Shown: positions 46,657 to 59,000 of the stretch, piece after piece | Numbering within the stretch: position 1 is the stretch's first letter | Layout: each line of letters starts with the position of its first letter | Assembly (NCBI GenBank): GCA_947568835.1 | Contig: OX387605.1 | Coordinates: 16,372,418-16,436,417 of the forward strand | Reading direction: 5' to 3' | Length of the DNA stretch: 64,000 nucleotides | Source: Protonemura montana | Taxonomy: Eukaryota > Arthropoda > Insecta > Plecoptera > Nemouridae | The notes under the pieces: generated by a model | The model's database searches: none | Told to the model about the DNA's origin: nothing | Seen by the model: only the letters and a program-made list of their open reading frames with translations | Program-made: the position numbers and the translations under genes

Positions 46657-48750
46657 TCATTTCTTCGTTTCACTCTGACCTATCACTCTGGCTTCTTCGA
46701 ACAACGGCGAGGAGGAGAACACCCGCGTGGCTACTGAGTGCTCAGACACGGGTACGAAGCAATGCAGTTTTTGCGTGCCGGGAATTGGCCGGGATGACGC
46801 AAATCGTGTGGCTAGCAGCTGTTCTGTGTCTTGGTGCTCCTCAATAGTTCCGAATGTGAAGTTGATGGTCGGGATGGCTTCGACCGCCCAATCGAAGAGT
46901 TGCCGGGGTGTTATTATTTGCGACTCGTAGGGGCGCTGAAGACTCGCCCGCGCTGCCAGCCGCTTGACCGTCCCTCCGACGCCGTCGCAGGCGCTCTTCC
47001 CATGTGACGTCGCCGTGAAATGCCACTCCACGTCGGCCCCAAAGTCTCTTTGATAGTGGCACAAGTTGGCAAAATTTTTCCTATTTTTATATTGCGAGGC
47101 TGCCCCATCAGAAAAAAAGAACATCTTCTTTATGGTCTGAAATTTATTGTGCAAAAAGCTCACGAGTTTTTTTATGAATAGATGCACTGCGACAGTGTTG
47201 TGGATCAAACTCTCGGAAATTACAACAAAGCTGATGTGGCGCTCTTCCCCGCCCTCTTTGTAATATGCCACGAAGGGGTGGATGGTGGCGGACGCATTGT
47301 TCCAGTGGAACCCCTGGGCCTCGTCTTGTAGCACGAACGCATAGTTTTCGGCAAAATCACAGATCACCAAAAACTCGCCGGGCAGGAGACCGCACTTGAT
47401 GTCCGATTGGTGCGAAGATTGTTTTTTAGCAATAAAAGAGTGGCGGCACAGAGCAACTAATTTTGCACAAAAACTGTCCACGAATTCCTCGGATGAATCG
47501 ATGTGCGTTTGCAGGGTGCATCGGTCGGTGCTCTCCCACTGCTTGTAGATAACATTGTCCACCATTTCGTCGTCCAGCAGTTGCGTGAGGCGCTCCTTTA
47601 ACGGCTCGATGCCCGGGCACTCCTCACACTCGCCTAGATGGCATTCGGGGAGGGGACTGTCGCAGACCAACTGCTCAAGGCAGTCGTGGTAAGATGTTAT
47701 CGGATAAGATTGGTCCACTGTCAACTTCGTCAAGTCGGCACCGATGATCATTAGCTTGACGTTTTGGTGGATAGTGCACACGCACACCGAATGAGTCCCA
47801 CTGGCACCAGGCAACACACAGTTCTTCGGCCGCAGCTCTGCAAATTTTGAAAATCCTATTTTTTTATTAGGAAATTTGTCCTTGAATTGGGTATGGAGGT
47901 CCTTAAGGTTTGAGAGTACGAGCCTTTTCTGGATGTGCACTCGAGTGCCGCTCGCCTCCTTGACGGAAACATAGTCTTTCTTGCCCGGCATGGCTCGGCT
48001 CACATCGTCTGAATTGTAAAAAGATTTTACTCGGTCAACTGTGGCTCGGTCAATTGTTTTTCCTGGCTTTGGATTCGGGGTTGACAAAATTCCCTTTTCC
48101 AGGACGAGCTTCTTTGCCTTGCGGACCATGCGCTCTGACGCTTGAAACTCTGCCACTGTTCGCCGGACAGAGCAGCTCTTCGGGAGGACAGTTAGAACAT
48201 GCACTTTCTCGCTGTTGGATGTGGACGAGTGAAACTTCTCTTTCAGCTGATTAATCATTTCGCGACCATCAGCTGAATCTTGGCCACTGTCGCTTTCAGC
48301 GTCGGAGGTAGTGGTTCTTTTAAGCGCACCTTCGAGTTTCTTCAATTTCTTCCTGGGATAACTGGATTGCGCCAACTTTTTCTTAACAATGGGCGATTGC
48401 CCTAGCTCCGCCAAGCCCACGTTGATGTTAGACAAAGCAGCGTCTTGTCGGAAAAAATATGCTTGACTCTCGGCGTTTGCACCACTGCAGCCGGGCTGCG
48501 AGTTGTCGCCATCGCTGGAGGTCGTCGTCGTCACTGGAGAGTCGCTGCTGATTGGTTTTACGTAGTTATTTAAATCTTTCCTACATTTGGCACAGATTTT
48601 GCTTCCTACTGGAATCGAGGAAATCTTTTCAATCATCCACGGCTGGACGTTGAGGAGAGACTTCAGCTGTGTGTGGGAAACGTGTTTAAAAGGATTGCAG
48701 CACTTCGCTCGAGTAAACGAGTCCATGATTAAATTACATAAAATATACAA
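46657..48750 (-). CDS. Putative DDE/D-type transposase of the TIR element
   Basis: An intact 697-codon frame. The N-terminus has paired cysteines (C17, C18, then C53-x2-C56), a possible zinc-binding DNA-recognition module. Met9 (48726) has the better start context (A at -3, G at +4). A Ser/Thr-rich acidic linker spans about 66-165. A cysteine/histidine block at 311-328 (NCVLPG..GTHSVCVCTIHQN) and another at 370-378 (CHLGECEEC) may bind zinc. The C-terminal part has three acidic motifs resembling an RNase H-like triad: D465 (LVICDFAENYAF), D548 (FFFSDGAASQYKN) and D589 (ATSHGKSACDGVGGTVKR). The triad assignment is inferred from spacing and strand-like context. No stops or frameshifts are seen. 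It fills most of the space between the two inverted repeats, supporting its role as the element's own transposase. Confidence 0.82.
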   Translation of the reverse strand: MYILCNLIMDSFTRAKCCNPFKHVSHTQLKSLLNVQPWMIEKISSIPVGSKICAKCRKDLNNYVKPISSDSPVTTTTSSDGDNSQPGCSGANAESQAYFFRQDAALSNINVGLAELGQSPIVKKKLAQSSYPRKKLKKLEGALKRTTTSDAESDSGQDSADGREMINQLKEKFHSSTSNSEKVHVLTVLPKSCSVRRTVAEFQASERMVRKAKKLVLEKGILSTPNPKPGKTIDRATVDRVKSFYNSDDVSRAMPGKKDYVSVKEASGTRVHIQKRLVLSNLKDLHTQFKDKFPNKKIGFSKFAELRPKNCVLPGASGTHSVCVCTIHQNVKLMIIGADLTKLTVDQSYPITSYHDCLEQLVCDSPLPECHLGECEECPGIEPLKERLTQLLDDEMVDNVIYKQWESTDRCTLQTHIDSSEEFVDSFCAKLVALCRHSFIAKKQSSHQSDIKCGLLPGEFLVICDFAENYAFVLQDEAQGFHWNNASATIHPFVAYYKEGGEERHISFVVISESLIHNTVAVHLFIKKLVSFLHNKFQTIKKMFFFSDGAASQYKNRKNFANLCHYQRDFGADVEWHFTATSHGKSACDGVGGTVKRLAARASLQRPYESQIITPRQLFDWAVEAIPTINFTFGTIEEHQDTEQLLATRFASSRPIPGTQKLHCFVPVSEHSVATRVFSSSPLFEEARVIGQSETKK

Positions 48751-49350
48751 AACTAAACGCTGTGATTATAACTATTAAATAAACTAGCTATTACTATACT
48801 ATTGCTATTAATTAAAAATATGTTCACAAGACACTTCCAACGGTATTATTAACACCCCTCAATTCACGACGCACAAAAATAATGCAAAGAAAACTTCGAA
48901 TCACTCGTCTACTTGCACTGAGCTAAGTGTTTTGCGACTGACCAAGAAACCAATGCAGAAACAACTGAATTCGCTGTCTCACGGCTAAACTTCCGGCCAT
49001 AAGGGTTGAAAAGAGAAACAGGTAGCAAGGGCTGCACGTGTTCGTGGTGGGATTCTTTAAATAGAAGTAGGTAAAATATGAATTTCGTCAGATCCGTGGT
49101 CATAATGCACGGCAGAAACACAGACCTAGTATCGTGACCAGAGCCACATATTATCATGTTTATAGCACAAAGCCCAAAAATATCACATCCTTATAATAAA
49201 ATTTTAATTGCTCGACTCCATCCCAAATTCAAATCTTTTCAAGCTTTATTTATGCTATGACAAACTTAGCATAATCGAATGCTTCTGAATTCAATTTGGT
49301 TCATGCTCAACAAACTATTTAGCAAAAGCACTTCTAAATTCATACACATC
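48751..49350 (-). promoter_or_regulatory. Internal 5' region of the transposon
   Basis: About 600 bp between the start of the transposase-like ORF and the inner end of the right inverted repeat. It holds no substantial ORF (the 82-codon minus frame 48909-49157 has no motif). By position it should contain the promoter and 5' UTR of the transposase, though no TATA box or initiator was identified with confidence. Confidence 0.4.
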
Positions 49351-49825
49351 TATACAATAAAAATCTCATAACTTCTGATCATACGGCTGTTAATGATTAA
49401 TTTTTTTTTCATGGAAAGATAATAGACAGGAGATGCTTCACAACAAAACAAAAAAAAAAAAAAAATTACTTCTCGAGTTATTAAGGGTTGAAATTTAAGG
49501 GTGGATTTTTTCTACCCCTAAACTTGATAAGTAAGCAATTTATGCATTTTTTCTTGTTAATGAAAGCACGATTATCATTTTAGAACTAATCCCATCGTTT
49601 TAAGTTTATTTGTTCAAACGCTAGAGTGAATATAGTGAATGGCCGTGCGGGGCAAAAAGTAAAATATTTTATTTTTCCATCCCCTGCCACGGGCAAACCG
49701 CTAGGCGTATGGAAAAAAACTTTAAAAGAGATTTTTTATTTCCGGTGTTCTAACCCTCCTGAAAATTTCGTCAAGTTCTGAGATAGTGAAGGTTTTGAGT
49801 GTGGGCACTTGATATGGAATGACCC
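49351..49825 (-). repeat. Right terminal inverted repeat, 475 bp
   Basis: Reverse complement of 46048-46522 with no difference found by eye over the whole length. It ends with GGAATGACCC, followed by the TATT target duplication. Confidence 0.93.
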
Positions 49826-52800
49826 TATTGTGATATGACTACATTATAGGTTAATATACGGCGCCAACGAATTGAACAACGAGTAGTGAATTTGAGAAAT
49901 ATAAGACCATCGGTTGATGTGTTTTTTTTGGAATGCCAAGCTGTAGTTCTACTAATTTCGTGCTAATTAACAATGGGAAAATGAGCAAACCATACAAATT
50001 AGAACGACAAGGTTGGTCGGTGATGTATTTTGTCCGAAGCGTACGATTTTATTCGATCTTGTTAAATGCTGTTATGGGAATGGATATCTTCGTGCATTGT
50101 GTGTCCAAGATTTCAGGAAGTGTCAGGACAAGCTGACCACTTGAGTAGACGTTTTAACCGCGTAGAACGTGGGGTGCCGTGCCGTGCACAGTGAGTCGGA
50201 CAGGCATTGAGGACAGCCAACGCTAGGAGGAAATATTATCGGGCCGGAAACAAGGGTAGGAAAACGTATGCCCATATCGCATCTCGTAGAATGTAGAATG
50301 TATTGGTACCGCATTTTTTTTTTGAACATGTATTTTATTCTTCGTAAGAAAACTCTCAAAACCATACAGAGTGAAACAGAGGAATGTTTCTAAGATATTT
50401 ATTTGACGGGTAACTAAAGTATCGTTGTCTTCCACATCATCAGAAATGATATTTCTTCAATTTTTGTATGAAATAAAAGCCTGCCGTTTGATTTGATCAT
50501 CGCCCATGTTTTTATCTCAAAACTCTACCTGTAGCGATACAAAGATTCGCCACCTGATTTTAATAAAGTCGTTTGAATACAAGAAAACTTGGAAGAATGA
50601 CCCAAATTAAATACGTTGTGTGCTGCAACTATTCTGCTACATTACGGTAATATTTGAAAAGCTCGTCCTATGGAATTCAGCACCATGGTGATCGATGAGT
50701 TCGTATATCGAGTTTTTGCGTCCGACTACGACGCCGACGTCCGAAGCGTCGATCTGCGCTGGACAGCGGCGTTGGTCGAAAAACATTATTCACTGTTTCC
50801 CTCCAGGGCGTGGTTTTCGCCCTGCAACTCGCGCGGCGAACATGCCATTTTATCCGATGATGCGTTGCGATGGACAGAATTTAGCAAGAAACGAACAGAT
50901 ATTACTTCTGAGTCCTGTAAGCTTCCACTTTCGAGTGTCCGCTAACGACCAATTATTTAACTCATCATAACTTATACTTCAGGATTGTTCTTGGCAGTCA
51001 TGTATTTGTGAGTTGTTTGCGGGGAAACAAAAAGCAGTGGTCATTTTCCAAAATAACTTCTCTTGCATTTGGCTTAATCAATATTGTAGAGTTTGTGGTA
51101 AAAACAAAATAATGGTAAGAATAAAAATCACATTCTTACCCAACAGTGTGATCCAACCTTAATTTAATGAGTTCAGTAGCCCAATTTGTTTACATCAAGT
51201 ACAGATTTATAACTGACGTTTGAAAGCGGTGGCCCGTTTTGACCGCTTCGGAATCAGTTGGCAAGAGCATCTCACTCAAGCACTGAAATGTAGTGCAGTG
51301 AAGATTTAAGTCATGAATTATCTCAGAACCTTGCAAGATCGACTAAATGGTCTTGTGAGATTCAGGCTTCATAATTCATTATATTCATTATATTCATTAT
51401 AATGGTACGTTTGACCAGCACATGTGTATCGGTGTAATTTGATACGGCTTAGATCCAACCAGTTATATTTTGGGGTTATGTGCCAGAAACTTTTTTTTTG
51501 CGTTTCTATGAAATGTAAAGTTATTTTCATTGTATCTTTTTTTTTACACTGATTTAAAAACAGTAAGCACAACGTTTCTTCCAAGATCAAAGGGTTCACG
51601 TACTTGTACGGTATTCACTTGCAAACCTATTATTTATGATTACGAAGTTCATGCTTTCTTTCGTCTCATTGGGTCCAGTTATTTTCTCGCTTCAATTCAA
51701 GCGTTCTACCAAAGCTCTAGCGCACAAGAGCACTTGCTTTCAGGGCATAAAAGACAAAAACAGAATTATTTAAAGTTCATCGTTTTTGAATTACTATTCG
51801 TGGAAAGCTGGCTGGCGGGCACCCCCGTTGGTGACGACGGCGACGATGGAAGCCTGTTAATATACATTATTCCATTATTCATAACTTGCCGAGTGAAGAT
51901 GAATGCAAACACTGACGGGAGCTGTGAACGCCGCACAAAAGTGTGCATGCAGCAGCATACAGATATTGCCCGTGTGCAGCTAGCTAGCTAGGGTACACAT
52001 GCAGGCGACTGGCAGCGGACCCTATTCCTCGGGTCATCGTGAATCTAGTTTACATGCTCGTTTAATATACTTTGTCAGCAACGTGCCTATGTCTTGATAT
52101 CTTGATTCATAATTCATGACGCCGAGTTTTTGATCGAATATTTCACACTAATACACCCTTCTAGGACAGCCCTCATTTTCTTCACGCATGCAATTCCTCG
52201 TGCATGGGCTTTTGATTGAATTCAGCAGCATGAATTCATAACATGCAAGTGTTTTTTCAATTGTTTAGCCGCGACGAATAAATCTGAAGATAATTAGTAA
52301 ATAATAACTTCCAGATTGGTTCGTACAGACATTTTCAGGCTGTTTTACTCCAAAACAAAACTCATCGTTACCATTCTATTTTCGATAAAGAATAAACTCG
52401 CTGAACGCTCATGCCTTGAGCCCCAATCTTTTGAACCCACCCTCTCCAGGCCAGGTAAGCACCCTCTCGCATAGGGTAGGTACTTTATTGGTTATCACTC
52501 GACATTTATTGCTATCTCCTCCACGCTATCGTATGCAATATCAAACGGTGAATGCCGAGCCGAGACGTATATACAACCCAATCAATCCGTACCTAATATG
52601 ATGTTATTACCTAGGGATTAGTGCTTTCGCATGACATTTAACACCAGTTACCCGAGCCAAGCTACCTTTAGCGTCGCTGCCTAGTTTGTTACCTTTACGC
52701 TTGCCCTGCAGGAGTAATATCAAATTATCCAGTGCGTTCGGAATTTCATTAAAACCGCGATTAGCTTTGCTGCCAGTTGATGCTGGTGGAAGCTTTGTAC

Positions 52801-55800
52801 CTAAGCATCCACTTGTGCAGCTTGAATTCATCAGGAGATTAATTCATCAAAGCATTATGTTATTATCTATCTGGAACGAACATTGTGTACCGTGGCTCTG
52901 AATTAATTAATAATCTACTGGTGGGATGATATTTAATCTGCATTAACGTTATGTACCATACCTGCTCTATTTGCTCATCTTGTTCAACGTTTACGGTGAT
53001 ATTGTTACAAATTAAAATTATCTGATGCTAATAATTTCTCTGTGAACATCCTATCTGTGGGACTGTGGCATACGAAAGCTATTCTGAGACTATGTAAGAA
53101 TTAGTGGGGAAAAAATATCCCATTCGATTTGCGCTCTTCTATAAAATGTCGATACCAACATTCGTCAACGTTTCTAATTTGCATTGTGCCATCACGAACG
53201 GCATCCCTTATAAAATAGTGAAACATGCTCCAAATTGTCTTACTTCCCATGGTAAGGTTCCCAGCCCCCATGATAGCAGAGCGGAAGCTGAGCTATCTGA
53301 CATCTCCAACGCGACGCTAGGCGATTCTCTCCCACGGGAGCTCTCAGCTCTTCTAGCTCAGTGCACCCCTGAGACCCCCCTAAGACTCCCTCCCAGGGGC
53401 GTTCCCCAATCGCTTTTGAACACGCAGGTAACGTTGTAACGCAACGTCGTGATGCGTTTTGCCTGCGCCTTCTTCGAATGTATCAAAGCGGAAGAGTGAC
53501 TTCTTTAGATTGTTCTTTATAATACTAGCGCGATTAAAAGTTACACGTGAGAACGGTATGTTATTTTCTGGTCCCATAAGCTTGTGACGAGACTGTATGC
53601 GGACTGAAAAGTTAAACGTCAACATTTAGGGCAGTTTGAGCAGACTGACAGGATACCAAACGTTGACCATCGCTTTTCACACATCATTTTGGACATCACG
53701 GCAGAAATCCTTTCAGTTTCGTTTCGCACTTTTATTCAGAAGTATTGTTCTTACCAAAATGCCATTCGAATAATAAACCGGATGTCCTCGTTGAATGGCG
53801 AGAGACAATTATTTGCTCTGGCTATTTCACACCTTGGGGGTTGAATCTTATCCACACCGTCTCAATACAACTGCCCGTGCAAGCTCTCTATAAAAGAGGA
53901 TAAAGTTGACATCTCTTGAGCCAGATGACTTGGAGATGCCAATTAAAAAATGGCTTGCTAACAACATCTCCATGGGCGCATGGGCTGCACCGACGAGTTT
54001 CGCACGTGCTCCCAAGAATGGATCTCAACGAGCTCATTGTTACGATGCGTGCCATTGTGCGTGCGGTGTGTCATCCCAAGCGATTGTCATGCAATGATTG
54101 TTTCCGGTAACCACAGTAACCAGATTCGCTGGAACCGGATGATACATCTCGAAAGCTGACACCGACTTCCGATTTTCTGTGCTTGCAAGATAGCGCTAGT
54201 ATCAAATGCGTCTGTGTGATGTATCCGAGCAGTCGATGAGATGAGTTTTAAGCACTAGAAAAAAAAAACTGATGAAGAGTCCCTTATTTTACCCTCGCTG
54301 GCTGATTAGTATTAAATAACGTCGAACGTGACTTGAAAAAAGGGCCGGAGGACACGTTCTCGCTTGCCGGCACAAAGGCACAGGACTTGACAATAGAGGG
54401 TGGGGCAAAGAGTGATGTTTTAGGGGGTGCACGTTATTGCTTGACAGCAACCGGCAAAGTGTATGTTTGATCTGGTTGACGCCGTGTTTGCCCCTAATTG
54501 ATGTAAATGCCAATTATAATTTTCAATTGATCGACGTAATTGAATTTGCGTAGCAACATCACGTGCGGAAGGGTCAGCAAAAATCACACAATTTTTCAGT
54601 ATTCTAGAATGGCAATATCACATTAGAAAAAACAGCTCTGGTATTTTCAGACGATTTCGGTCAGCTACACCACTTCTAGTAGCCTAATATTTCCACATTT
54701 TTATCACCGACCGACTGAAATAAAATTTTTGGCTTGAAAGTGGGGACCAACATCACATTTGAATTTTGATATCGGCACAATGACATGCCACATATCTCAT
54801 CACGCTCATCGCAAGATTTTCGCCAAACCTCTCCGATATCCACTCACAAAGCTCGAAATATTCGAGGCCGACCCGCGATGCTCCGACCGGACCTTACCTC
54901 CCGCGTCGAGCCGATTTGTTTTCACACCTCTGTCGACGGCCACCCATCGCCGCCGAACAGCAGTCAAGAGCCGTCGATACTGTTGCCACTATTCAACGCG
55001 TTCCACGCTAACTTCGTGCCTGTCAGACACCTAACAATGGATAGAGTTGTTTCTCGCACAATCGCTGTCACTTTCGATTCTCACCTTTATCCGGAGGTGG
55101 GAGTCGGGACGCCGATTAGCGATGGTTTATCTTGCAGATGATCACAGGGATGGGCCGGACCTGTCAGACTATTCATAGGGCCGCTCACCACGCGTTACTC
55201 TCGATCGACTAAACACAAATCAATACAGAGTAGCGCCTGTTTCATTCGTTGGCACGTGCAGTATGGCCTTTAATTGAACGATGAAAAGCACTATAATAGG
55301 TGAGATTGTTCTGGACCATCCGCAAACAAATAACGCTTTGAACAAGTTTTTTGAAGCTCTATCTGACTAATCTAATATATTTACCTACCTTTCTGAAAAA
55401 AGTATCACTGCTTTTGATAGGTGTTATGAATTATAATATGCATCTAGACTAGGGTTAAAGCGAAAAATAGTGTGAGGAAAAGGAACAGAGATACTTCGTA
55501 AATTTTCATTAAGTTAACGGTTAACGGTTGACATGGTAGCATTTTCTTGAATTATCAAGTTTTTCCTTGAGAGGTCTAATTTTTTTTAATGTCATCATTC
55601 GAATACCACTTTCATATTGATGGTTATCTTTTTTATTTGTATTGAAATTGTGATTCTTTGCGGAGGAGTGCAAACACAGTTACATTCTAAATTTAAATAA
55701 CGCACTTCAATCCATTTACGTCGCCATACACCTTCGAGCAGCATCTTCGATGGGAGATAGGACGACAAAACGCCGAGGTTGCGATGACTTGCAAAGCACC

Positions 55801-55864
55801 CAAAAACCACGTACGGAATTCGGCCCGCCGCGCATTGTGGGCCCATAAGGTGGTGAGAGGGGCA

Positions 55865-56093
55865 TGTCAGAGCCATGTCACCCGAGCCCTGGGTTTGTCG
55901 AGCTACCTTTGGGTTGTGACAGAAGGTGACATGAGACCTCCCGTGAGGAATTTCTTAAGAAAACACGGACCACAATATGTGAAAAGTCGTACGTGTAGTG
56001 TCACCTGTTTTGCTGAGCTGTCATCGCAGGTGAGGGGTCAAATCTGCCCACGGACGCCCCCACCTTAAGATGGTGTTGTGATAGGAGGTGACA
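55865..56093. promoter_or_regulatory. Cluster of TGACA/TGTCA motifs, candidate enhancer
   Basis: Seven TGACA or TGTCA words occur in 229 bp (starting at 55865, 55876, 55917, 55927, 55999, 56019 and 56089), four of them extended as GGTGAC or GTCACC. Chance would give less than one in this length. TGACA cores are bound by TALE homeodomain factors (Meis/Homothorax, TGIF), while GGTGACA-type sites suit other regulators as well. A 94-codon open frame across the patch has no motif. Function is inferred only from clustering. Confidence 0.3.
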
Positions 56094-59000
56094 GTGGTGG
56101 TGTGATGGATGGAACAGTGGCGGTTTTGTGTTTTTTTTCTTCTTGATTGAAAATAGAATTTGGAAGGAAATTTAAGAATGTATCACGCAAAATATTCTGT
56201 CCTAAATGTGAGATTGGATTGCTTGGAACAGCTGCTCGTCGAAAAACTTGTTAGTATTTTGCTAATTTTAAGATGTTTTCGTAGCACCTTTTTGAGATGA
56301 AACACATTTTCCAAAGTATTGAAAACAAATGGAGCCATCTCAAAGCCATAATAACGAATTTCTATCACAATTTTTTTCCCACTTGTATATCATAATGTAC
56401 ATAAAATTAAAATGTGTACTTTTGGACGTGCATGGACCTGTAACAAATAAAACTGAAATAAATCAATTTTTATAGAAATGAATTGTTTTTTCAGCTCGAC
56501 TCGAATCGATCATCTCCTGATACCATATCATTTGTGTTTTACAAAAGCGAATGATGTACATATTGTTATAAAGATCAGAAACTGGTCCAAATCAAAGGGT
56601 AGCCCCAACATTCTTCATGTTATGATATTCAGACGTTGGTCATTCATGGACGATCCAACCCAGAGGCGCATTAATGCAGATACACGTCTCACCTGGACCC
56701 ATCTCAGGTGATGGCTACCGAAGTTATGCCAATTGGCTGCATTTTTCAATACCGATACAATGGCAAACGTAAGCGGTGGGCACTTTATGATTCAATGAAA
56801 CGTCACTCATCTCCGAACACGACGTATATTATATCTTCTAGCCCCACACGTCGAGCCATGGGCTAGCATAGCAAGAACAAACACATTATTTTTATTTCTT
56901 TTGCCCTTCGTCCACGTTCAGAGCCCCCTTTTTTCATTCACAATTGAAATCTCGACGAAATATTCCTCCGTTACGGTAGGAATGTTACTTGGGTTGAACG
57001 GATGGTTGAAACACAATGCTTAGAAGAATGGTGCAGTATTCAATGTTTGAATAATTCGCTTTGAGCTCCTTTCAAAATATCTCTTGTTTCCTATTACAGC
57101 TCATGACACGTTAATTTGAAATTTGAATAAATCGATGACTTGGGATATTTTAAATATAAACATCTATACTATTAGAATGTCCCAAAGGCTGTCCCAAGGA
57201 TAAGTTTTATTTGGCCTTTTGATAATAATAATTAGAAACTACCACTTTGATAACTTCCAAAATAGGTCGTATGCATTATTAAAAAATTTAAATAGTATGT
57301 GGATTTTTCACCTATTTCTCATTTCCGCTCACCCATTTACCCCAAGATAATGAAAATTGACGACACCGGAATCTGTGTGTTATTCTAAATTATAATTGAA
57401 TAGATGATTTGCAGTAACTTTCCGGTGTTTCTGCATCAGTAATATCAAAGAAATATTCATTACAAATTAGGAAATGCTTGTAGGAATTTCATGATCGTGT
57501 ATAATGATTGTGTCATAGTTTATAAATGAGCCACTCTTTTTTTCTGTCAGTTTTAAATAGTTTTCATTGTAGCATTTTTTAAAACGTCATACACGTATTT
57601 TAACAACATTTTCATGCTTGGAATTGTCATGGTTTGTGGAGATAATGACTGGTGTAGTTCTGTTCACAATCATTTTATGTTCATCATATTAAATTCTATT
57701 GATACTTACAATTTTTAAACTTACATTTTTAGTTGGGTTGAATACAATATTTCAGCTAATATATAGGTAGATAGCATCGCATTATTACACGACAGGTATT
57801 TAGGTCAACGTAGCTTGGTATGCAATCAAGCGATAGGGACAGGTACATTTAATTACATGGTAAATTCGAGTACTATTTGCCATTATTCTGTTTTACTAGT
57901 ATGGTTTTGTGCGCCGATATCATCGAAATACTTCTAGGCAAGGATGTTACACTAACCCATTTTGGGTGTATATCTATCTCTCTCGCACATCAATTGGCTG
58001 GATATATATTTCTGTCTCTCTTCATTTACAGCCCTCAAACCGGTCTATTGGTGATAACAAAATTTAGTTTGTCGCAGTTCTAGCTCTCTTTCAGTCGACG
58101 ACGGTTGACTAAGTGGACATATTTTAGCATGTAGTTTAATTTTATGTACCATAATAGTGCAGTTTATTGCGCAATTGTGACAGAAAATGTGCATTTTTTG
58201 GAATTTCAATGAACTAATACAACTTAATATCAATTAAGTGCCCAGTTAGTTTCAAAACAAGCGTGTGTTTGCAAGTCAAGTGTATCTTTTTGGTATTTGT
58301 GATCGTCTCCAGACTTCAGAGGAATGGTAAGAGAACAATATATTAATTCCATTTCAGCGCGTTCGCCTTGCCTCGACTCCAGAGGCAGAAATTCACTATA
58401 CCTTGTCAATCATTCAAGATAAACGAGTACTTATGTGTCCCAGGTATTCATGAATTTAAAAAAACCAACGCTTTGAAACGCTCGTAATATTTGCTTCTGC
58501 AACCAGCACGAACAAGCCCAGTAGATCCTGTATGGGAATGTTTCTAATTTCATAATTTACACTAATATGTTGTACATGAATTCCAAAATAATGTATCTCT
58601 ACATTGGTTGCTATCGCTGCCCACCCACCATAGCCTCACACTCTAAATTGTTCAGCGAATTTCATGAATAATTACCAACGCTTCGTCAAAACACAGTTTG
58701 CGTTTGCGATAATTACATTCAAAAATATAATATTCTCTGCCCTGCCAAATGCAGTGTCATTTCTGTATGATGCGTACGATGCGTGACCATATAGAATCAT
58801 AGGCGGAAGTACTGAAGGGTTAAGACGGTGGCAAATATTTGTCGGAATACATTGCATTAATCCGCATACTTTGATTGACTGGTTGCCTTGCACAGACCCC
58901 TGCGTATGGAGGGTTGTGTGGGGAGGGACTGGGGGGTGAGAAATCGGACACCGCTGGGGGAGGACGTAATAGAGTATCGTTTGGTAGATGATGATAGCTC

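Larger units (their letters stand above)
46048..49825 (-). mobile_element. Complete TIR DNA transposon, 3.78 kb, superfamily unassigned
   Basis: Both ends carry terminal inverted repeats starting GGGTCATTCCATATCAAG. They are flanked by a 4-bp direct repeat TATT (46044-46047 and 49826-49829) read as the target-site duplication. Between the repeats lies one intact minus-strand ORF (46657-48750) with features of a DDE/D transposase. All parts needed for an autonomous copy are present. The 4-bp duplication excludes Tc1/mariner, piggyBac, hAT, P and MULE by their usual target sizes; among 4-bp groups Sola (or Academ) is the best candidate, but this rests on target length alone. Similar ORFs occur widely as uncharacterised proteins in arthropod and cnidarian genomes, to my knowledge. 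Confidence 0.9.

Noticed and set aside
51530..51991. 153-codon plus-strand open frame
   Set aside because: No motif, no supporting splice context and AT-rich composition; a frame of this length is expected by chance in a window this size.
54785..55141. 118-codon plus-strand frame
   Set aside because: Overlaps another open frame in a GC-rich patch; no recognisable domain or conserved motif.
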